From the NCBI GenBank assembly GCA_025175895.1, contig CM045993.1, positions 55,308,621-55,372,620 of the forward strand: a stretch of 64,000 nt of DNA, read 5' to 3'. A model generated the notes under the pieces. The model was not told the DNA's origin, did no database searches, and saw only the letters and a list, made by a program, of their open reading frames with translations. Both the position numbers and the translations under genes were made by a program. Below, piece after piece: positions 24,042 through 35,803 of this stretch. The first letter of the stretch is position 1, and each line of letters opens with the position of its first letter. Origin of the DNA: Wurfbainia villosa (taxonomy: Eukaryota; Streptophyta; Magnoliopsida; Zingiberales; Zingiberaceae).

Positions 24042-25858
24042 ATGGGTTAGGATGTGCCAACTTTAAATGGATGGATAGTTAACCTAACCATGGTAAAGGT
24101 GACACTTTAGGATATTTTCAAGGTTATGGGTGCCTTGGAAATAGGTTTGAATGTAAATCATAAAAGATTTTAGGACCTACCAATATTATCTTGAGAATTA
24201 TGAAAAATCAATCAAATTAACACAAACAAGGTTTAGAGGTCATGGTGTGCCATTTTGGATTTTTGGCACACTTGGGGGATAAGTGACATTAAGGTAAAAT
24301 TGAATTTAATTCTAGAAATAAAAATTTGAGCTTAACACTTAGGTATTTAATACCTTAGTATTTTATATTTTCCATGCTTTGTTTTCCTTGCCTTGTGATG
24401 GCATTATATTTATTTTTATCATATAATATGTCATGATCATGCTTAGGTTAGTTTTAATGCCATGTGTATTTAGATTTAATCATATGTCATGACATCATGT
24501 TCACTGGCCATGCTTATTTATGTTATCATTTATGTCATGATCATTCATGGATTAATTAAAATTGATTTAAGGACAATTGGCATGACTTGAAGTCCCATGT
24601 ATAAGGGAATCAAGTAGTGTTGTCTTAGAAAATGCATAAAACCCTAGTTTAGGATGAACAAAACCCACATCTCACATCAAATTGACATGTGTGTATTTTC
24701 AAACACCCTAGACACATGTGAGATGCTAGGAAATGAGTTAAGTTCAAGGTGCATAGTTTTTGCATCTAGATGAACTCAAACTCATCTTATATATCATGGG
24801 TAGATCATGGAGAAAGCTAATGTGCAAGTCATGTGCATTGAGCCCATTGATCAAGATCCGATATAGGTTTTCAAAAACATTTTAAAATAATTTTAGAAAA
24901 TCTTGGTGAAGTCTATCTTTTGATAGCAATAATCATTGATGATATTGATACAAAGAGGGCTCAAAACATTGAAGCTTTTCTTATTTTTAAACTTTGTATC
25001 AATTTCACTATTTTTTGGGTAAATTAATTTTCAAATATTTTTCACCTATTGTATTTGTCATAAGTATTATAAATATGACTTTTCATGATTTTTTGTATTA
25101 TGTATAATTACTTATGAATTTTTGAAATTCATTTTTGATTTTTGATTTCTGCATTTTACAGATATCAGTCGACTGATGCGTAGGACAATCGACTTTTAAC
25201 TGAGAGAGTCGACTGCTAACGCTGATTTCGAGTAAACAAGGATGTTTAGCCCATATTTCAGCTATGTTAGGTTACCCTAACTGCTCCTAACCCTAAGATA
25301 TACTTTGGAAAGCATTGGAAAGGGTGAAAATCCATTGGATATGGATTAAGAGAGTTTTTTAGGGTGTGTATCAATTTTAAGGTGTGTGAGAGTTCATGTT
25401 TGAACTTTTGCCTTTACTTTTGATGGTTTAGTATTCCTATAGGCTTAGGGACTCTCCAAAGACATTGTTGGTGCAATGGTCAAGGGGGAGCAAGCCTTTA
25501 GGGGGAGGTATCCATCTTGGGATGATGGATGTGTTCTTCCTCATGAGGGGGAGAAATGGGAATGTGAGATACCCAATTTGGAAATTGGGAGAGTTTATAG
25601 GAAGCCTCTCTTAAGTGATATGAGACTTATCACTTGGAAGAGTGAAGGCATCCTAGGTGTTTTTGGACAAAGGGGGAGATTGTAAGATCTCATTGGGATA
25701 TGAGACATTGACCTCCTTGAGGAGAACTTTTTTGATGTATGTCAAAAAGGAGGAGAATTTATGGGATTACCAATTTGGGACAATTGGTAAGGAGATTTGA
25801 GTTAAGTGGCCTAACTCAAAGGTGTTTGGTTTTTATGAAACATCAAAAAGAGAGAGAT
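24042..25858 (+). other. Element C non-coding 3' region and polypurine tract
   Basis: The stretch between the gag stop and the LTR shows no pol domain in any frame. It matches the same interval of D (36730-38599) over its whole length. It includes a small hairpin word TGTGCCA...TGGCACA (24246-24270), a pair of CAGTCGACTG-type words near 25165-25215, repeated AAAGGGGGAG-type purine tracts (25480-25760), and a final tract CATCAAAAAGAGAGAGAT before the LTR at 25859. Confidence 0.75.
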
Positions 25859-28585
25859 TGTTGGTGAAATCGGCTCAGGTCATGATTGACCAGACTCGAG
25901 TTAGACTCGAGTAGTGTTTTGATGTTTGACAATGTTTTGGGAAGATTGTTGGTGCAATCGACCCGGGTCATGATTGACCGGACTCGAGTTTGACTCGAGT
26001 AGTATTTTGATGTTTGACGATGGTTTGACTATTATTTGACTATATGGTTGACATGGGGTTGACCATATGATGGAAAGTCCAAGCTTGAGTCTTGGCAATT
26101 GGAAAGTCTAACATGGGTTGGAAAGGAAAGCCCAAGCATAGGTTTTGGCAAGGGAAATTCCAAGCTTGAGTCTTGGTAATTGGAAAGTCTAACATGGGTT
26201 AGCAAGGAAAGTCCAAGGATGGGTCTTGGCAAGGGAAAGTCCAAGCTTGAGTCTTGAAAAATGGAAATTTCAACATGGGTTGGCAAGGGAAGTCCAAGGG
26301 GTGATATTGGCGGCGTAAAGTCCAAGGGTGGAGTCTTGGCAGCATAAGTCCAATAGTTGGCGGCGTAAAGTCCAAGCGGGACTTTTGGCAATGTAAGCCC
26401 AATGTGCCTTGGCAGTATAGACCAACTTAGCATGATAATAGATGATGGAAGCTCCTGAAGGCTAGCGTATGGATGAACAAGTCATGGATGACTTGGAGGG
26501 ATCCGATAGGCATGAGGCTGACGGAGGTAGCTAGAAGGCTTACGTCTAGGCTCAGGGTGGTCTAGAAAGTATAAGGGCATCATACTTGGTGTTAAAACCT
26601 CATGGATGAGGACTGGTGTTCGACTACAAGAAGTGGCCTAGCAGTCGACTGTCAGTATTGGGCAGTCAACTGATGGCCTGATCAGTCTATTGATAAGGCT
26701 GGCAGTCGACTGATGGTCGAGTTTTTAGGAATAGAAAGTTTCTGAGTCGACTGTTAGGGTTTGACAGTCGAGTGATGCCTCGATCAGTCGACTAATGGGA
26801 ATGATCAGTCGATTGATGGTATATCCATTGGAACTTATCCAATGTGGCTCAGACCGTTGTGAGACAATTGCTACAGTAGCAGTCAACTGATGGTCTCGAT
26901 CAGTCGACTACTAGGCAAAATCCAGCCCGAATGCAAGTTATAAAATTAGCTCATGGAGAAGGTTTTTGCCATGGTTTTCTAGGGCGATTTGGGGCGATTT
27001 GTTGGTGAAATTCAGGGTCTCCAAGTACATCTCAAGCAACCAACCAAGCAAGCATCTAAAGCTCTTTGTAAAGTTTTCTTTACTTGCATTCTATTGTATT
27101 TGTTTGTATTCTTGTTGTATTACTATTGTAATCTTTGTATGAGGTTTCTCCGCCTCCGACGTGTTGTTGAGAAGGAGTTTTATTAGTGGTGCTATCATCA
27201 CTCGAGCTTGTTGAGCTCAACTCGTAGAGTAGGAATCTCGAGGTTTCGAACCACGTTATATTATTGTGTTCTTGTAATTGTATTTGTGATTGTGTATTTG
27301 TTTGTATTATTTCTATATTTCATTGCATACTAACAATCATAGGCAAGCACACGAACGATATCCATCAACGTCGAAAATGCTATTCACCCCCCTCTAGCGA
27401 CGATCAATTCTCCAATAGATATTGGCGGTATAAAGTCCAAGCGGGAGTCTTGGTAGCATAAGTCCAATGGTTTGATGATGTAAAGTCCAAGCGGTAGTCT
27501 TTGCTGTGTAAGCCCAAATGTGTCTTGGCGATATAGACCAACTTACTATGACAATAGCCGATGAAAGCACCCGAAGGCTAGCGTATAGATGAACAAGTCA
27601 TGGATGACTTGCAGGGATCTGATAGGCATGAGGTTGAAGGAGGTGGCTAAAAGGCTTAGATCTAGACTAAGGGTGGTCTAGCAAGTATGAGGGCATTATA
27701 CTTCGGGTTAAACCTCATGGGTGAGGTTATCAGTCGACTGGGGCTTTAGACCAGTTGATTGGTCAAGTGTTTTGACCCTTGGCAGGCGAGTTGACCCTGG
27801 GCAGTCGATTGGGGTTATGATCATTCAACTATTGTGAGTCGACTCGGGTTTGGATCGTAGCTTTGGCGGCAATGATCGCCAAAGATCGGGCAATCGATGA
27901 TGGCGAGCAATGATCGCTAGTCGAGGTTATGGGAGCGAACGCTCTAGCTAATCGCCACACCTACGACCTCGGTAGTCGACTGCCAGTGTATCCGTTGGCT
28001 TGAATGATGACGTGGATTAAGTATGTTGTGAGACAATGGTATCATTGGCGTTATCGGGCCTTATGGCAAATCGCGCTATCTTACTTAATCACGAGTTATA
28101 AAAGTAGCTCATGGACGAGGATTTGGCAGTGATTTCTTGGGCATTTTTGAGGCGATTTGTTGGTGTAAATCAGGGTCTTCAAGCACGATTCAAGCAATCA
28201 ACAAGCAAACATCCAAAGTAATAGTTGTAATGTTTTCTTTACGTTATTTTGCGTATTTTATTTGTATTTGCTTGTTTATTACATGTATTTCTTTTGTAAT
28301 CATTGGAAGAGGTTTCTCTGCCTCCGACTTATTGTCGAGAAGGAGTGTTTGTGATTAGTGGTGGTATTTGCATCACTAGGGCTCATTCGAGCCCAATCCG
28401 TGGAGTAGCAATCCTAAGGTTCCAAACCATATTATATCGTGTGTGTTGTGCTTGTATTGTGCATTTGTTTTTATTGTTATTATTCCACTGCACTAACAAG
28501 TGTTGTAGATGATCAAGCACGAACGATTTCCATCGAGCAACAAATGCGCAACTCACTCCCCTTTAGCGACGATCAATTCCCAACA
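25859..28585 (+). mobile_element. Middle LTR shared by C and D, split by solo LTR G
   Basis: Host LTR pieces are 25859-25946 (start TGTTGGTGAAATCGGCTC) and 27418-28585 (from GATATTGGCGG to the end TTCCCAACA). It follows the C polypurine tract and precedes the D primer site, so it is both the 3' LTR of C and the 5' LTR of D. Its two pieces lack a few hundred bases that other copies have between them. The TATA box TATAAAAG is at about 28097. In place of many CAGTCGACTG words, the U3 here has GATCGCC-type words (about 27860-27960). Confidence 0.82.
25947..27417 (+). mobile_element. Solo LTR G (SIRE-like family)
   Basis: A complete LTR from TGTTGGTGCAATCGACCCGG to TCTCCAATA lies inside the middle LTR and has no internal region. 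Flanks are AAGAT on the left and a close TAGAT on the right, an imperfect TSD. Order: LTR start, CCAAG...CTTGG units (about 26070-26400), CAGTCGACTG cluster (26650-26910), TATAAAATT at about 26939, R/U5. Solo LTRs arise by recombination between the two LTRs of one element. Confidence 0.75.
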
Positions 28586-28707
28586 AGTGGTATCAGAGAC
28601 GGGTGACTCTAAGAAGAAGAAGATGCTCCGATACCCAACAAGTGGTATCAGAGCGAGGCCGCTCTTCATTTGGACTAATCGCCAAGGGAGCATGCTAGAG
28701 GAAGAAG
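28586..28707 (+). other. Element D leader with duplicated primer-binding site
   Basis: CCCAACAAGTGGTATCAGAG occurs twice, across the LTR end (primer site at 28586-28598) and again at 28634-28653. The 3' edge of the LTR plus the primer site is thus duplicated about 56 bases downstream. Confidence 0.85.
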
Positions 28708-29461
28708 ATGGAGTTTGAAGAGAAATTTGGATGGGACATCAACACCCGAATCCCATATGCGCTCTATGAATGAGAAGTCTTCAATCAATGGAAGGCAAGG
28801 ATTGAAGACTTCATGATGATGAGGGACTTTGAAGAATGGTCCATCTTGATGGAAGGATTAAATTATCCAAGAGGGCCAAAGGGAGGATCCCTCAAGATGA
28901 AGAAGTGGACCGAGGAACAAATCTAAGAATTCGAGAAAAATAATTAAATTCTTGGTTGATTTAATTACTAATGGCATTTTGTGTAGTTTAGGTGATTACA
29001 TGGATGCCAAGGAGCTATGGAGCCAAGTGACAAGATTCCATGAGAAACCGCAACCGGTCCAAGAAGAAGAGGAAGAAGAGGAATGCTCATTGGCTCAATC
29101 GGAGGAGGCCGAAGAAACAAGCTCATCCTCACAAGAAAGTGAGGAGTCGGAAGTTGAGAAGGAGTCAACTTACGGATCGGTGGAAGAGGAGGAAGTAGAG
29201 GAAGCCTCCACCTCTAGGATTGAGGGGGAGGAGATTAGATCGCCGGAGCAAGGGTAAGAGCAAGACGAAGCCTCTACCTCCGGGAGCCAAGGACAAGATC
29301 AAAATTCCACCACCACCCTAGGTAACTCGAGCATTTCAATTAAAAATAAAATCCATATTATATGCTTTGAGTGTAGGGAAGCTAGACACTATAAGAGCAA
29401 GTGTCCGAACAAGATCAAGAAAACAATACAAGTTGTGCCAAAGGCCAAGGAACCTGGTGCC
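28708..29461 (+). pseudogene. Element D gag, first part
   Basis: The start is ATG 28708 (MEFEEKFGWDINTRIPYALY). Stops at 28771-28773 and 28924-28926, a frameshift near 28945 and a stop at 29255-29257 inactivate it. Knuckle 1 is intact (CFECREARHYKSKC, from about 29360). The frame is then cut by element H after the residues KAKEPGA. It continues at 35804 with the second knuckle. Confidence 0.87.
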
Positions 29462-31040
29462 TGATGAACGAGTATTTGTTGTGGTACCGTTTCAAATTAA
29501 TTATCGAACCCCTAACTACACTAATATAGCATAGTGAATGGCCCGGATTGTTTCCCAATGAATGTAATTGACAGAATAGTAAACTTAGGATTTCTAATTA
29601 TTGCTTGGATTTTCTATTGAATATTGGGGGTTTTGGGTTTTAAAAGGCTAATCCTACAAAACGAAAGACAATGCAAGGAAATTAAGCTTTAATCTAACTA
29701 AACTATGAGTGCAATGAAATTAAAAGAAACCTAAACTAAGCATTCAAACAAGAGAGTGCATGAATTTAAATATGAAGAATAACATAAGAGTAAAACATAG
29801 CATGAAATTAAATCTAAACTAACCAACTACAACCTAATTACTCTAATAGACATTTCACCAAACACTTCGTAAGCATGAAACAAATTAAACTAATTACGTA
29901 CAAATCTAAACATGGAAGGAATTTTGATTACAAACATTCAACACAAACTAAATGATCCAATAATCAAAATGAAGGCTGGTTGTCCGAACGGATGTTTCAG
30001 AAGCTAGAAATTGTAGGAAAAAGGCTGGAAATGGAGCTGTGGAAGATGGCTGCCGGCGCTGTGATGGGCTGCGGTGAAAATGAAGCTGCTGGTGGAGGTG
30101 CTGACGGTGGATGGAGTGGCTGGAAATGAGATGACTGGAGGTGGTGGTGGCTTCGACAGAGGTAAAGATGGAGCTGCCGGACTGATCGACGCAACTGAAC
30201 TCGGTTGTGAAGCTATGGAAGACGAGCGGCTGGCGGCGGTGGAGAAGCTTCTTCTGGTCGGAGGTGCTGGTGAAGAAGGTGGAGATGGTTGGAGATCACT
30301 GGTCACCGGAGATTGGAGGGGATCCCCTTCCCTCTCCGGTGACCAGCGGGGAAGGGAAGAGCGCGGCGGCGATCGAGCGTCGGGCGATCGCGTGAAGAGA
30401 AGAACTATGTCGTCTATCGATTAAGGGAAAATGTTGGATTTTTAAAGCCTTTTTCCTTGGACGTCCGATCTAAGATGGATTAAATCTCAGCCGTCCAACT
30501 GAAGCTAGGTTAATTGCCTTGATGAATCAAATTAAGGGTAGTGCATCCAACGGCTGAGAATTCTCCGACGTTGAATGGATGGATCTGATCAATCTGAAAG
30601 GCTAATCATGATCGGTTGAATCTGGATGAATGATCAAGATATCCAGATCTAAATTTATGGACCAGATCACTCTAGATTTAGATGGATGGCTCAAATCAAT
30701 CAGATCTCATCGGACGGTCAGGATTAAACAGAGCTGAACCCTTGATTAAATTGCCTCTGATCTTGATGAAGGGATCAGATTCTTCCAGCTTAAAATGCCT
30801 ATTATGACCCTTAGATGAAGCCATATTTGATCCAACCTGAGTTTAGTTCAGTGGCTCATCTTGATCTCCTACAAACAAAGATAAAATTCACATATAAGTC
30901 CAAAATTTAAGAGAATTTATAATAAGGTCCAAAAATATATCCAACTCATAAAACATGATAATAAACAATAATAAATCACTCGAGAGGATAAACACAGTGA
31001 TATTAAGGACCAAAATAACCCAAAAAAATAGTAGTTATCA
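29462..31040 (-). mobile_element. Element H left (3') LTR
   Basis: TGATGAACGAG...GTAGTTATCA in plus reading, 1579 bases. It is close to the right LTR along its whole length. The ORFs at 30004-30424 fall inside it and also exist in the sister LTR, but carry no known domain. Confidence 0.93.
30299..30346. repeat. Palindrome in element H left LTR
   Basis: CTGGTCACCGGAGA pairs perfectly with TCTCCGGTGACCAG around GGGGATCCCC. Compared with 35062-35109, both arms have changed together. Confidence 0.75.
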
Positions 31041-31056
31041 ATTCCCCCACACTTAT
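31041..31056 (-). other. Element H polypurine tract
   Basis: On the minus strand ATAAGTGTGGGGGAAT touches the left LTR. This is the usual form in Athila/Tat-like plant elements. Confidence 0.85.
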
Positions 31057-32667
31057 TCTTCCACGTCCCGAGCAAGTAAAGAAAATTAAAAGTAAACTAA
31101 AGATATATTTCCCTAGCAATTCCAAATCATACATAGAAAATCGTGAAAGAAAGTTACCTAGGATTGTCAAATCTCAAAGACTCAAGCAATTAAGGAATCA
31201 AATCTTACACAGGTTAACAAACATGGTGACTTCAATCCATCATGAATATACTAAGAATGATTAAGCCTCACAAGGTAAGTGGTGGTTTCTCTCTCTCTCA
31301 TAAGCATGTAATAGTGGAGTTCACGCAAGCTACTCATGGTTTATGAACTACAATATGCTTGCTTTTCTTCTACTTTCACAACTATATACACATAAGAATG
31401 CACAATTACTGAAGGCTTATTAAGAATGTAAGGGAAACATGAATACAAGAAAAATCACAATATCTGTGAAAGGAAAGAAAGGTAAGACATGAAATAGATA
31501 AAGAAATGCAAGAAGAAGATATGGAAATACTAGAATGCTATATAGATGAGTACAAGAAAACATTTGCCCAAAAATTGTTTTCTTCCAACCCAATAAACAT
31601 GTAAACAACCCTTATCACATTCTTCAATACAAATCTACTTAAGATATACAATAAATCTCTCAATGATTGCAACAAGGGATGTCACTAACAAAAATACTAT
31701 CACAGATAAATAAAAATGAATGGCACCACATGTCAAAATTTTCATAATACTTTTTTTTATTTCATGGGCACACAATTTATTATTATTTTTTTCAACCTTT
31801 TTTTTCAGCTTTCTTCTTTTTTCAACTTTTTTTTTTCAAATGTAGTGCACTTCCCTATGTTCCAACATTAAGCTTAGCTAAAAAAATAAAAACATAGCTT
31901 GTCTGTGTGATCAAGCACGACTTGCCTATGCTTACACTGAATTCTCCTGAGCTACTCTCTCCCCCGCACTTAAACTTTTGTTCATCCTAGGCAAAATACT
32001 CATCATGGAACATCCAATATTCCACATCCAAAAATAGAAATGGAGAAGAAAGTAATGGAAGGAAAGAAAGAAAGGAAAAAAAAGAAGACATGATGTAGGA
32101 ATAGAAAGACAATAGAATGAATAATGAAAATAGCATGACGTATGATAAGAAAATTATTTGAGTAGCATGTGACAACAAAAGTAGTAAAGGGAAACAAGTG
32201 AGATTGCCTTCATAGTAATCATGCAAACCTATGGTTGTGTGGTCTTGAAAGAATCAAAGCAAGTTCTAGAGTTATAATGACCACAAGTGCACCACACACA
32301 AGTAATAAAAATAGACACAATCCTCACTAGGAATGAAAAAAAATCATCTCAATCTATCAACATAGAATCCATCACCAAGTATTAACCACATGCAATCAAA
32401 TAATCCATTCAAGTCAATAAATCCCAAAATTCGATAATCAAATTTAACTAGCTTTCACGACTTCTAAGATGATATAAAGGAATGCATAGGAAATTTATTT
32501 GAACAAACATCAAAGCAACAACTCAACAAACGAAACATAATAACTAAAACAAAAACAAATGAAGTAAAAGAAATATATATACAAGGAAAAAGAAAAGAGA
32601 TGAGATAGAGCAAACTTCCTTGAGGTCCTGGCAGTTGAAGAAGATTTAGCAGGAGTAACCACGCAGG
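31057..32667 (-). other. Element H non-coding internal part
   Basis: AT-rich sequence with poly-T runs (31745-31840) and no convincing coding region. The short ORFs here are low-complexity Phe/Leu/Ser translations. Confidence 0.6.
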
Positions 32668-34013
32668 TCATGGGGTGCTCCGAGAGAAATTCCGTCCTGG
32701 TGGTTGAAGAAGATTCAACTTTAACATCCACGCCAGAAGTGGGATGGACAAAATGGGGGTGAGCGCTTTCATGGTATCATCAGAATAGGTCCATGTCGCT
32801 CCCTCCAATATGATCGCCACATCATATGTAATATCTGGTGGTCGAAGGCGATTCAGAAAAAGTGTCCAACCTTGGGGCTGGATTATTGCATATGTTGTTA
32901 GGGCCTTCATTAGCAAAATTCTTGGAGTCTTCAGCTGTGATGGGAGTGTCCAGTCTGGGGGAAAAACCCAGCTATCCATCACTCCTCCGTCAGGCTTATC
33001 GAGTGGTTGCACAGCTAAACATAAAAATTTTGTAGGCACTGTCTCCTCTGCAACATCATCTTCAATAAAACTGCAAATAGGAGTAGCTGGCAACTCACTA
33101 ACATCATCCTCAACTAATTTTTCTGACCCTGCTTCCACTGTAGATATCTCAATATCAGTGGCATAAATAGCATCACAAAATAAATCCAAGCCACTAGTAT
33201 CATCATCCACTTCATCTGCTACAGCAGCAACTTCATCTACAAATTCACATTCATCAGTATCTACAATAACATCACAACACAAAGATTCATAGGAGTCCTA
33301 TGGAGCGGCTAAATCATAGACATGCTCATCACTCACTCTACAGTCCATCTACCTAAACGCGTCGATATCCATAGAAATGGTCTTTGATGGAGGCTGAAAG
33401 GAATCTAGTGCTTGTATCTGACTGATGGATGATGCAATTTGATCTAGCTAGATTTGTAAATTTTGTATCTTTTCTTGTTGCTGCTGATGACTATTCCTCA
33501 TTTTCTGCTGCAATATTGCTAGCTACAAGAACTTTTCTAGTGTATTTTCTTGACTAGGAGCAAGGGTTTCTTCATTTTGGTCTTGATATATTGGACTCTG
33601 ATATGCTGGAAAAGGTTGATCATGTTGTTGTTGCTCATTCCCATTATCAAAGCTCTGATGATCAATCCACCCTGAATTGTTGAATTGAGGTTGAGGAATG
33701 TTCTGTTGTGTGCTTCCATACTTGAACCTTGAATGATCCATCCAACCATAATTATAAGTATTTGAAAATGATTCATACATATTCTGTTGTTGAGGTGGAA
33801 AGTACTCATACTGCTCTGAAATTTGCTGGGCTGATAATATTGCGTTGAAGGATCTCCCCAATCATAACTATAAGATCTAAGAGATGGATCATATACGTCT
33901 TGATATTGTCGCAGGTAACTCTGAGGCTCAAAAGGAAATACACTTTGTCGCACACTTTGGTCTAAATAATAAGCCTGATTGAAGTCTCTAAATCGCTGAT
34001 AATAAGGATCCAT
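32668..34013 (-). pseudogene. Element H Gln/Tyr-rich ORF, frameshifted
   Basis: The start is MDPYYQRFRDFNQAYYLDQS at 34013, 188 bases after the primer site. A frameshift near 33850 moves the reading to a second frame, which carries two similar segments (NYGWMDHSRFKYG and NSGWIDHQSFDNG), then Gln-rich coil-like text, several stops (about 33520, 33450, 33350 and 33300) and an acidic open part (32668-33282, with EDDVSELPATP and QGWTLFLNRLRPPD). I recognise no enzyme domain. The GW-x-DH segments recall the region next to gag in Tat/Athila elements, but the similarity is weak. The role is unknown; it may be a remnant gag. Confidence 0.6.
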
Positions 34014-34223
34014 GTTTAAAGAAATTTCCTGTTCTTTCTTGTAATGCTAACAAACAATATCAAAAGACACAGGAAATAGATATGACCAAATACATGGATA
34101 TAAAAGAAATAAAATAATGCAGCCCTAAACAAAAATTTTGATTTTTGTTTTTTTTAGAAAAATGGACAAACAATCCTAAGTCTACCAAACATCATTACAC
34201 TCCCCGGCAACGACGCCAAAATT
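34014..34223 (-). other. Element H leader with tRNA-Asp primer-binding site
   Basis: The primer site is 34201-34218, read on the minus strand as TGGCGTCGTTGCCGGGGA, five bases inside the right LTR. Confidence 0.9.
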
Positions 34224-35803
34224 TGATGAACGAGTATTTGTCGTGGTACCGTTTCAAATTAATTACTGAACCCCCTTACTACACTAATATAGCATAGTGG
34301 ATGGCCTGGATCGTTTCCCAATGAGTGTAATCGACAGAATAGTAAACTTAGGATTTCTAATTATTGCTTGGGTTTTCTATTGAAGATTGGGGGTTTTGGG
34401 TTTTAAAAGGCTAATCCTACCAAACGAAAGACAATGCAAGGAAATTAAGCTCTAATCTAAATAAACTACGAGTGTGATGAAATTAAAAGAAACCTAAACT
34501 AAGCATTCAAACAAGAAAGTGCATGAATTTAAATATGCAAAATAACATAAGAGTAAAACATAACATGAAATTAAATCTAAACTAACCAACTACAACCTAA
34601 TTACTCTAAGAGACATTTCACCGAACACTTCGTAAGCATGAAACAAATTAAACTAATTATGTACAAATCTGAACATGGAAGGAATTTTGATTACAAACAT
34701 TCAACACAAACTAAATGATCCAACAATCAAAATGAAGGCTTACTGTCCGAACGGATGTTTTAGAAGCTGGAAATTGAAGGAAAAAGGCTAGAAATGGAGT
34801 TGTGGAAGATGGTTGTCAGTGTTGTGATGGGCTGCGGTGAAAATGAAGCTGCTGGCGGAGGTGCTGACGGTGGATGGAGTGGCTGGAAATGAGATGACTG
34901 GAGGTGGTGGTTGCTTCGGCAGAGGTAAAGATGGAGCTGTCGGACTGATCAACGCAATTGAACTCGGCTGCGGAGCTATGGAAGATGAGCGGCTGGCGAC
35001 GGTGGAGAAGCTTATGCTAGTCGGAGGTGCTGGTGAAGAAGGCGGAGATGGCTGGAGATCACCGGTCACCGGAGATTGGAGGGGATCCCCTTCCCTCTCC
35101 GGCGACCGGCGGGGAAGGGAAGAGCGCGGTGGCAATCGAGCGTCGGGCGATCGCGTTAAGAGAAGAAGTGTGTCAGCTACCGATCAAGGGAAAATGTTGG
35201 ATTTTTAAAGCCTTTTTCCTTGGTCGTCCGATCTAAGATGGATCAAATCTCAGCCATCCAACTGAAGCTAGGTTAATTGCATTGATGAATCAAATTAAGG
35301 GTTGTGCATCCAACAACTGAGAATTCTCTGACATTGAATGGATGGATCTGATCAATTTGAAAGGCTAATCACGATCGATCGAATTTGGATGAACGGTCAA
35401 GATGTCCATATCTAAATGTATGAATTAGATCACTCCAGATTTAGATGGATGGCTCAGATCAATTAGATCTCATCGGATAGTCAGGATTAAACAGAGCTGA
35501 ACCCTTGATTAAATTGCCTCTGATCTTGATGAAGGGATCAGATTCTTCCAGCTTAAAATGCCCATTATGACCCTTAGATGAAGCCATATTTGATCCAACC
35601 TGAGTCTAGTCCAGTGGGTCATCTTGATCTCCTACAAACAAAGATAAAATTCACATGTAAGTCCAAATTTTAGGAGAATTTATAATAAGGTCCAAAAATA
35701 TATTCAACTCATAAAACATGATAATAAGCAATAATAAATCACTCAAGAGGATAAAAATAGTGATATTATGGACCAAAATAACCCGACAAAATGGTAGTTA
35801 TCA
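34224..35803 (-). mobile_element. Element H right (5') LTR
   Basis: TGATGAACGAG...GGTAGTTATCA in plus reading, 1580 bases, followed by TSD GTGCC. It contains the palindrome at 35062-35109. Confidence 0.93.
35062..35109. repeat. Palindrome in element H right LTR
   Basis: CCGGTCACCGGAGA and TCTCCGGCGACCGG surround GGGGATCCCC; 20 of 24 positions pair. Confidence 0.75.

Larger units (their letters stand above)
29462..35803 (-). mobile_element. Element H: non-autonomous Ty3/gypsy-type LTR element nested in the D gag
   Basis: TSD GTGCC at 29457-29461 and 35804-35808 brackets two LTRs of about 1.58 kb. On the minus strand the primer site TGGCGTCGTTGCCGGGGA (34201-34218) is one base away from the complement of the plant tRNA-Asp 3' end. 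A polypurine tract AAGTGTGGGGGAAT lies beside the left LTR. The internal region of about 3.2 kb shows only a Gln/Tyr-rich ORF remnant and no protease, RT or integrase. Further copies of its LTR stand at 1-1665 and 62769-64000. The closest known class is large non-autonomous derivatives of Athila/Tat-like elements; this placing is inference from the primer site and purine tract. Confidence 0.92.

Noticed and set aside
30004..30424. Open frames of 100-116 codons on both strands, with a related frame at 34788-35208
   Set aside because: They lie inside the two LTRs of H, are GC-rich, overlap on opposite strands and show no domain. Their conservation follows from LTR identity.
32810..33166. Plus-strand ORF of 118 codons
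   Set aside because: It is antisense to the H internal ORF, which has the better coding look.
34201..34218. Possible tRNA-Asp gene
   Set aside because: Only the 3' end complement is present, in the position of a primer-binding site; there is no cloverleaf. The same holds for the Met-type words at 17756, 20091, 22344, 28586 and 46433.
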